Shown here one piece after another: positions 7,825 to 11,300 of a stretch of 11,300 nucleotides of DNA; position 1 is the stretch's first letter; every line of letters starts with the position of its first letter. Location of the stretch: assembly GCA_017964745.1 (NCBI GenBank), contig JAGCRJ010000233.1:1-11300 (forward strand). Direction: 5' to 3'. Made by a program: the position numbers and the translations under genes. The notes under the pieces are model-generated. The model had not been told where the DNA came from, ran no database searches, and saw only the letters and a program-made list of their open reading frames with translations. The stretch comes from Lachnospiraceae bacterium (GTDB taxonomy: Bacteria; Bacillota; Clostridia; Lachnospirales; Lachnospiraceae).

Positions 7825-7862
7825 CCGCTTCCCGCAAAAGAAAAACTTTTGCAAAGAAGCGG
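7825..7862. other. Imperfect hairpin between tetR and the ABC ATPase gene
   Basis: Outer arms CCGCTT (7825-7830) and AAGCGG (7857-7862) enclose an inner perfect 7-bp stem, GCAAAAG (7834-7840) and CTTTTGC (7846-7852), with an AAAAA loop. In neither direction is it followed by a T run immediately after the stem, so it is not a canonical terminator. It would form in the tetR-transporter readthrough transcript, just downstream of the tetR stop, and could act as a partial terminator, processing site or mRNA stabiliser. Confidence 0.4.
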
Positions 7863-7875
7863 TGATCTTTACATC

Positions 7876-8490
7876 TTATTTTTTAACCAATGCAAGCTGT
7901 ACCCAGCCCATTACCAGATAGTTCAGGATGCTTCTGAGCCTCTTCCCAGCCGTCTCTGCATCCTTCTCATGCTTGATCACATGGATGAACGCATCCATCG
8001 ATATATGTGCCATCCAGTGGGACATATATTCATCATATGTGTAACCGCCGACATTCGCCATCATAGGAGGTATGGACTTATCAAGCATGTCCACGAATTC
8101 ATCCACGACATTTTCATATACGGTGTTTTCAGCTGAAGTAAGGAGAAGCATAAAGCTGTCATAGTTCTCATAGATATGACCGACAATGCGGTCGCTTATC
8201 TCACTGTGATCCATATCCAGCCCTTCAATGGAGGTCAGCTTCTTCGCCTCCTCGGCATCCTCTCTGAAATGCTCGAACAGGATCTTCTTCAGTCCGTTTA
8301 AGGGAGGATCGACGATCGCAGCGAACAGGTCCGCTTTGTTTTCAAAGAAAAAGTACAGCGCTCCGGTGGTCAGTCCCGCATCCGCGCAGATGCTTCTGAG
8401 CGAAGCCTTGTTATATCCTTTTTCCAGGAACTCCTTCTTGGCGGCTTCCATGAGCAGCTCTCTCGTCCCCTGATCGTTTTCCTTTTTCAT
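7876..8490 (-). CDS. TetR-family transcriptional regulator of the adjacent ABC transporter
   Basis: A cytoplasmic repressor-like protein of 204 residues, typical family length. The N-terminal domain (about 9-56) has the TetR pattern: a first helix TRELLMEAAKKEFLEKGY, then a helix-turn-helix at about 29-48 (ASLRSICADAGLTTGALYFF), then FENKADLF. The remainder is the helical ligand and dimer domain, which is variable in this family and gives no ligand clue. Its promoter carries a 28-bp palindrome and a related site precedes the transporter genes, so autoregulation and transporter control are strongly suggested. The inducer is unknown. The ATG at 8490 has only a weak upstream purine stretch (GGGATGA), so translation may be modest. 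Confidence 0.92.
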   Translation of the reverse strand: MKKENDQGTRELLMEAAKKEFLEKGYNKASLRSICADAGLTTGALYFFFENKADLFAAIVDPPLNGLKKILFEHFREDAEEAKKLTSIEGLDMDHSEISDRIVGHIYENYDSFMLLLTSAENTVYENVVDEFVDMLDKSIPPMMANVGGYTYDEYMSHWMAHISMDAFIHVIKHEKDAETAGKRLRSILNYLVMGWVQLALVKK

Positions 8491-8507
8491 AAATCATCCC
8501 ATAAAAA

Positions 8508-8535
8508 GATAACAGTGTTACGTAACACTGTTATC
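8508..8535. promoter_or_regulatory. TetR operator: 28-bp perfect palindrome at the tetR promoter
   Basis: The sequence from 8508 to 8535 equals its own reverse complement over all 28 bases (half-site GATAACAGTGTTAC). It contains two TAACAnTGTTA units, at 8510-8520 and 8523-8533, with centres 13 bases apart. This is compatible with one large site or two adjacent dimers. It overlaps the last bases of the tetR -10 box and the predicted transcription start near 8526, so occupancy should repress by steric exclusion. Confidence 0.88.
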
Positions 8536-8561
8536 CTACATTCTTCTCACTCTTTTGTCAA
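8533..8561 (-). promoter_or_regulatory. tetR promoter
   Basis: On the minus strand a perfect TTGACA (-35, 8556-8561), a 17-base spacer and TAGGAT (-10, 8533-8538, 4 of 6 consensus) precede a predicted start near 8526. The operator palindrome begins within the -10 box. The leader to the ATG is about 36 bases. Confidence 0.75.
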
Positions 8562-8604
8562 GCAGATCGGTTTTCCTCACCGGACATAAATGAAAGCGTT
8601 ATGC

Positions 8605-9177
8605 TCAGTTTTTTTTCTTTCTCACAGAATACCCGAAGGTTCCTATGGTCTCAGCCATTTTCCTGTATGCTCCGTGCTCATATGCCACCAGGTTACAGCG
8701 GTCCATATGGAATACTCCTTTTTCATCAAGGAACTTCTCGTCAACGGATACACTTACGACCTCCGCAAGGAACATGTCATGGCTGCCAAGTTCGAGTACC
8801 TGAGTCACTTTACACTCCAGACAGACCGGCGCCTCGGCTATTGACACACAGTCAACAGCATTGCTCTTGGCAGGTGTAAGGCCCAGTTCCCTAAATTTAT
8901 CGATCTTTTTACCCGTGGTGCAGCCCGCCTTGTCCAGGGCATAGGTCAGATCCTCGGAAGGAAGGTTTATGACGAATTCACCCGTCTCTTTGATCATGGG
9001 ATAGGAATACCTTTCCTTTCTGACGGAGATATACACCATCGGAGGATCGGAGCAGACGGTGCCCGTCCAGGCAATGGTTATGATATTGTTTCTGCCCTTC
9101 TTATCCGAACAGCTCACCATAACGGCGGGAAGCGGATACAGGAAATTGCCGGGCTTATCGAATTGTATCTTGCTCAT
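8605..9177 (-). CDS. Flavin reductase-like protein (FMN-binding split barrel)
   Basis: A 190-residue cytoplasmic protein of the flavin reductase/flavoredoxin family, which binds FMN and transfers electrons between NAD(P)H, flavin and a partner protein. Family features include NFLYPLPAVMVSC (11-23), the NNIITIAWTGTVCSDPPMV segment (30-48) with the TxxWTG/CSDPP pattern, ISVRKERYSY (50-59), and EFVINLPS (67-74). The tail GTFGYSVR is common in clostridial members. The electron acceptor cannot be inferred. The ATG at 9177 is preceded by AAAGGA at good spacing. The promoter overlaps that of the divergent histidine phosphatase gene. No clear terminator lies between its stop codon and tetR, so some readthrough into the regulator is possible. 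Confidence 0.85.
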   Translation of the reverse strand: MSKIQFDKPGNFLYPLPAVMVSCSDKKGRNNIITIAWTGTVCSDPPMVYISVRKERYSYPMIKETGEFVINLPSEDLTYALDKAGCTTGKKIDKFRELGLTPAKSNAVDCVSIAEAPVCLECKVTQVLELGSHDMFLAEVVSVSVDEKFLDEKGVFHMDRCNLVAYEHGAYRKMAETIGTFGYSVRKKKN

Positions 9178-9193
9178 GAGATTTCCTTTCGTA

Positions 9194-9221
9194 TTTACAC
9201 TTAAGGATTATAGTATAAAAT
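9194..9221 (+). promoter_or_regulatory. Promoter of the histidine phosphatase gene
   Basis: TTTACA (9194-9199) and TAAAAT (9216-9221), each 5 of 6 consensus, are spaced 16 bases apart on the plus strand. Transcription would start near 9228, leaving about 30 bases before the ATG with AAAGGA in the leader. The -10 lies back to back with the -10 of the divergent gene. Confidence 0.55.
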
Positions 9222-9233
9222 ATATACATTCAA
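9207..9233 (-). promoter_or_regulatory. Promoter of the flavin reductase-like gene
   Basis: A perfect TATAAT (9207-9212, minus strand) is preceded by TTGAAT (9228-9233) with a short 15-base spacer, so the -10 is the more reliable part. The predicted start near 9200 gives a leader of about 22 bases containing AAAGGA. It is interleaved with the plus-strand promoter. Confidence 0.6.
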
Positions 9234-9258
9234 AAAGCACCTAAAGGAAAACATACAG

Positions 9259-9819
9259 ATGACAGGAAATTTATACGTGATCCGTCACGGAAGAACGGAC
9301 TGGAACGATATACCCAGGCTTCAGGGGCACACGGATATACCCCTTAACGCAAGCGGGATAAAGATGGCCGAAGAAGCTGCAGAGCGTTACAGGGATGTAC
9401 ATTTTGATATAGTATTCTGCTCTCCTTTAAAAAGAGCGGCAATGACGGCGGAGATACTTCTGAAGGGCCGGAACATTCCGGTCATATACGATGACAGACT
9501 CGAGGAAATGAACTTCGGTATATATGAAGGCACGGAAAACTATTTCGACGATCCGGCATGCCCGGTCAACATTTTCTTCACCTCACCGGAAACCTATCAC
9601 GAAGCCCCTCCCGGGGGAGAGAGCATCGATGATCTGATGAACAGGACCGGAGAATTCCTGAACGAAAAAGTACGTCCTTTCCTGGAGGGAGGAAAGGACG
9701 TACTGATAGTCGGGCATGGTGCGATGAATTCCGCAATCATAACCCGGATCAGAAATCTTCCGCTTGAAGATTTCTGGAACGAAGGGATTGAGAACTGCAA
9801 GCTGAAAAAGCTGCTATGA
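9259..9819 (+). CDS. Histidine phosphatase superfamily protein (phosphoglycerate mutase-like fold)
   Basis: A 186-residue cytoplasmic phosphatase of the branch containing GpmA-like and CobC-like enzymes. The RHG signature is R9-H10-G11 (YVIRHGRTDWN), with H10 the expected phospho-acceptor. R59 in FCSPLKRAAMTAE, acidic E83 in LEEMNFGIYEG and H153 in VGHGAMN complete the active site. GHTDIPLNASG (23-33) and PPGGES (117-122) are typical. It is short for a true dPGM (about 230-250 residues), and gpmI in this window already supplies mutase activity. A broad-specificity or metabolite phosphatase is therefore more likely; the substrate is unknown. AAAGGA precedes the ATG. It is the only plus-strand gene here. 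Its stop overlaps the stop of the convergent membrane-protein gene. Confidence 0.92.
   Translation: MTGNLYVIRHGRTDWNDIPRLQGHTDIPLNASGIKMAEEAAERYRDVHFDIVFCSPLKRAAMTAEILLKGRNIPVIYDDRLEEMNFGIYEGTENYFDDPACPVNIFFTSPETYHEAPPGGESIDDLMNRTGEFLNEKVRPFLEGGKDVLIVGHGAMNSAIITRIRNLPLEDFWNEGIENCKLKKLL
9665..9704 (-). terminator. Probable terminator of the AIG1-like gene, embedded in the phosphatase coding sequence
   Basis: Arms AGTACGTCCTTTCC (9669-9682) and GGAAAGGACGTACT (9691-9704) form a perfect 14-bp stem with an 8-base loop. On the minus strand the stem runs directly into TTTTT (9665-9669, sharing the last stem base) then CGTT, the form of a Rho-independent terminator. It lies about 110 bases past the stop codon of the minus-strand membrane-protein gene. 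On the plus strand it is ordinary coding sequence (residues 137-149) and lacks a T run. Confidence 0.6.
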
Positions 9820-10506
9820 AACAGAGCGGCGACTCTTTCCGTGAATCCTGTCATTAACGGCAAGATAGCAGCGGCCCACAGCCAGCAGGAAAATGAGCAG
9901 TGCAAGTATCCACCATCCGGTTCCCATAAAAGGAAGACCCTTTGTAAATCCGAAGGCTCCGGCAGGACTTCCCCAGTTGAGGAAGAAGTAAGGATAATTG
10001 TATCCTTCGGCAAACTGCCAGTTCAGTGCGTATCCTATTCCCGCATAGATCGCATATAAAATGGGCGGGATCAGAACATAGAATACATCTTTCTTCTTAA
10101 GATCAAGTGCATTCCCGACAACAAAGAAATCAACTACCGATAATACCGGAACAACAAGGTGTGTCAGTGTGTTCTGTAAGTTCCATGCTCCCGCACCCAG
10201 TGCCGGTGCAAGAACGAATCCGAATACGATACCGGTAAGCGTTATGGATATGGTTCCGACATACTTTATGACGCTCCATACCCTTCCGGTCTTCTTTGCC
10301 GTGCACAGTATGCAGATACCGACGATGCTTATCAGTGCCATGGCGATATTGGACTGGGTCGTGAAGAACATGAACGTCGCTCTTCCGCCCATGAATCTGT
10401 CCCGTGCGGCATATACGCTCAGGGTGGTTCCCGTGACAGCGGAAATGAATATGATCATCTTCAAAAAAATGCTTGCTATATTCTGTTTTCTTGTAAGTAT
10501 ATTCAT
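9814..10506 (-). CDS. Six-helix membrane protein of the Pr6Pr / FAR-17a-AIG1-like family
   Basis: A 230-residue integral membrane protein with six predicted helices at about 13-34, 45-68, 78-101, 112-132, 141-162 and 197-217. Helix 2 carries FFTTQSN (47-53), and helix 4 carries NTLTHLVVPVLSVVDF (112-127) with H116, P120 and D126. These positions resemble the conserved Thr and His of the FAR-17a/AIG1 family, whose animal members AIG1 and ADTRP are Thr/His-dependent lipid ester hydrolases. Bacterial members are largely uncharacterised, so a lipid hydrolase role is only inference. The acidic and aromatic loop (166-185) contains NYPYFFLNWGSP. AAAGGA precedes the ATG at 10506. The last 6 bases overlap the convergent phosphatase gene (stop codons side by side in CTATGA). 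No partner genes are adjacent; it is transcribed alone. Confidence 0.7.
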   Translation of the reverse strand: MNILTRKQNIASIFLKMIIFISAVTGTTLSVYAARDRFMGGRATFMFFTTQSNIAMALISIVGICILCTAKKTGRVWSVIKYVGTISITLTGIVFGFVLAPALGAGAWNLQNTLTHLVVPVLSVVDFFVVGNALDLKKKDVFYVLIPPILYAIYAGIGYALNWQFAEGYNYPYFFLNWGSPAGAFGFTKGLPFMGTGWWILALLIFLLAVGRCYLAVNDRIHGKSRRSVS

Positions 10507-10549
10507 TATCTGTTCCTTTCAAAAACTTTGAAGATCATAGATCCGATGA

Positions 10550-10579
10550 ATTATGTTTTATAAGATTATGTTTTGTAAA
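10550..10579 (-). promoter_or_regulatory. Second candidate promoter of the AIG1-like gene
   Basis: TTTACA (10574-10579) and CATAAT (10550-10555), each 5 of 6 consensus, are separated by 18 bases on the minus strand. The AAAACATAAT stretch containing this -10 occurs twice here, about 15 bases apart. It would give a leader of about 36 bases. It may be used together with or instead of the upstream promoter. Confidence 0.4.
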
Positions 10580-10583
10580 ATGT

Positions 10584-10612
10584 ATTCTGCCACACTTTTT
10601 CTCTTTCGTCAA
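10584..10612 (-). promoter_or_regulatory. Upstream candidate promoter of the AIG1-like gene
   Basis: TTGACG (10607-10612, 5 of 6) and CAGAAT (10584-10589, 4 of 6) lie 17 bases apart on the minus strand, directly after the terminator of the GGGtGRT gene. The predicted start near 10577 gives a leader of about 70 bases. Confidence 0.5.
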
Positions 10613-10613
10613 C

Positions 10614-10651
10614 AAAAAAATTCCCTGAAGGAAAAAATCCTTCAGGGAATT
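10614..10651 (-). terminator. Strong Rho-independent terminator after the GGGtGRT gene
   Basis: Arms AATTCCCTGAAGGA (10619-10632) and TCCTTCAGGGAATT (10638-10651) are a perfect 14-bp stem with an A5 loop on the plus strand. On the minus strand it is followed by a run of seven T residues. It lies about 30 bases past the stop codon and is the cleanest terminator in the window. Confidence 0.93.
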
Positions 10652-10679
10652 GTATTTTAAAGCCTGTATTACGGTCTTA

Positions 10680-11300
10680 TCAGAACTTTCCTGCCTTTGC
10701 AGCCTCTTCGATCGAAACTGCGGTTGAAACGGTCATACCAACCATGGGGTTGTTACCTGCTCCGATAAGTCCCATCATCTCAACGTGTGCGGGAACGGAT
10801 GAAGATCCTGCGAACTGAGCGTCTGAGTGCATACGTCCCATGGTGTCGGTCATACCGTAGGAAGCGGGACCTGCAGCCATGTTATCGGGATGAAGGGTAC
10901 GTCCGGTACCGCCGCCGGAAGCAACTGAGAAGTACTTCTTTCCTGCCTCAAGTCTCTCCTTCTTGTAGGTACCTGCAACGGGATGCTGGAATCTGGTGGG
11001 ATTGGTTGAGTTACCGGTGATGGATACGTCAACGTTCTCCTTCCACATGATCGCAACGCCTTCGCAAACATCGTTAGCGCCGTAGCAGTTAACCTTTGCT
11101 CTGGGTGACTCGGGATCCTTGGAGTAGCAGGTTCTGCTTACTTCCTTAACAGTGTTGGTGTAGGGATCGTACTCGGTCTCAACGAAGGTGAATCCGTTGA
11201 TCCTGGAGATGATCTGTGCAGCGTCCTTGCCGAGTCCGTTAAGGATAACACGGAGGGGCTTCTGACGAACCTTGTTAGCCTTCTCTGCGATACCGATAGC
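10680..11300 (-). CDS. GGGtGRT-family protein, C-terminal part (runs off the right edge)
   Basis: The reading frame is open from the window edge at 11300 to a TGA at 10680, giving 206 C-terminal residues. The start lies outside the window, and the internal ATG at 11048 is not the real start. The fragment contains the name-giving motif GGGTGRT (fragment residues 129-135, nucleotides 10896-10916) followed by LHPDNMAAGPASYG. Further on is a Gly/Ala/Met-rich end with GLIGAGNNPMVGMT. The family is a conserved bacterial protein of roughly 330 residues with no assigned function, known mainly from Clostridia and related anaerobes. Three cysteines (C58, C72 and C79 of the fragment) fall in the region before the motif. 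No membrane segment is evident, so it is probably cytoplasmic. It ends at a very strong terminator. Codon choice is strongly biased and may reflect high expression. Confidence 0.85.
   Translation of the reverse strand, partial: AIGIAEKANKVRQKPLRVILNGLGKDAAQIISRINGFTFVETEYDPYTNTVKEVSRTCYSKDPESPRAKVNCYGANDVCEGVAIMWKENVDVSITGNSTNPTRFQHPVAGTYKKERLEAGKKYFSVASGGGTGRTLHPDNMAAGPASYGMTDTMGRMHSDAQFAGSSSVPAHVEMMGLIGAGNNPMVGMTVSTAVSIEEAAKAGKF

Noticed and set aside
8562..8604. Possible terminator after the flavin reductase-like gene (CGGT/ACCG)
   Set aside because: The stem is only 4 bp and no U tract follows; no terminator could be supported here.
9989..10008. Small inverted repeat AAGGATA-ATTG-TATCCTT as a plus-strand terminator for the phosphatase gene
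   Set aside because: The stem is only 7 bp, no T run follows on the plus strand, and it lies inside the membrane-protein coding sequence.
10680..11048. A separate 122-residue gene starting at the internal ATG
   Set aside because: The same frame stays open to the window edge and the upstream 84 codons continue the same protein family, so this is an internal methionine.

Overview
The window looks like a chromosomal stretch from a low-to-mid-GC Gram-positive anaerobe, most likely a member of Clostridia and probably Lachnospiraceae. The grounds are purine-rich ribosome binding sites before nearly every gene, TTGACA/TATAAT promoters, many Rho-independent terminators, a GGGtGRT-family protein and an AddB-type N-terminus. 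This placement is inference from gene content, not from a marker gene. Ten complete or nearly complete genes and two edge-truncated genes fill the window densely. All but one are on the minus strand. No tRNA, rRNA, CRISPR array, insertion sequence or phage gene was seen, and no gene-free stretch exceeds 300 bases.

Layout, left to right. At 1-71 is the first 23 codons of a minus-strand P-loop protein, probably AddB, with its own promoter. A strong terminator (131-162) separates it from a two-gene minus-strand unit: UDP-glucuronate 4-epimerase (1478-2560), then UDP-glucose 6-dehydrogenase (184-1416). Together these convert UDP-glucose to UDP-glucuronate and then UDP-galacturonate for surface polysaccharide synthesis. 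Next is the glycolytic gene gpmI (2658-4232), flanked by its own promoter and terminator.

The centre (4345-8535) is a self-contained regulated transporter module. It holds a TetR-family repressor, an ABC ATPase of the MacB/LolD type, and a 908-residue FtsX-family permease. The permease has a large extracytoplasmic domain with two matched blocks of seven DG-type heptads. A 28-bp perfect palindrome sits on the -10 region and start of the tetR promoter. A one-and-a-half-site version of it lies just upstream of the ATPase gene. This strongly suggests that the repressor controls both itself and the transporter.

Upstream are a flavin-reductase-like protein (8605-9177, minus) and, divergently transcribed from overlapping promoters, a histidine phosphatase (9259-9819, plus). 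The phosphatase converges tail to tail, with a 6-bp overlap, on a six-helix membrane protein related to the FAR-17a/AIG1 family (9814-10506, minus). That gene's apparent terminator lies inside the phosphatase coding sequence on the opposite strand. The right edge holds the C-terminal 206 residues of a GGGtGRT-family protein of unknown function, followed by a very strong terminator.

Most of the window is ordinary housekeeping. The parts most worth a second look are the TetR operator pair with the coiled-coil permease, the bacterial AIG1-like protein, and the terminator embedded in antisense within another gene.
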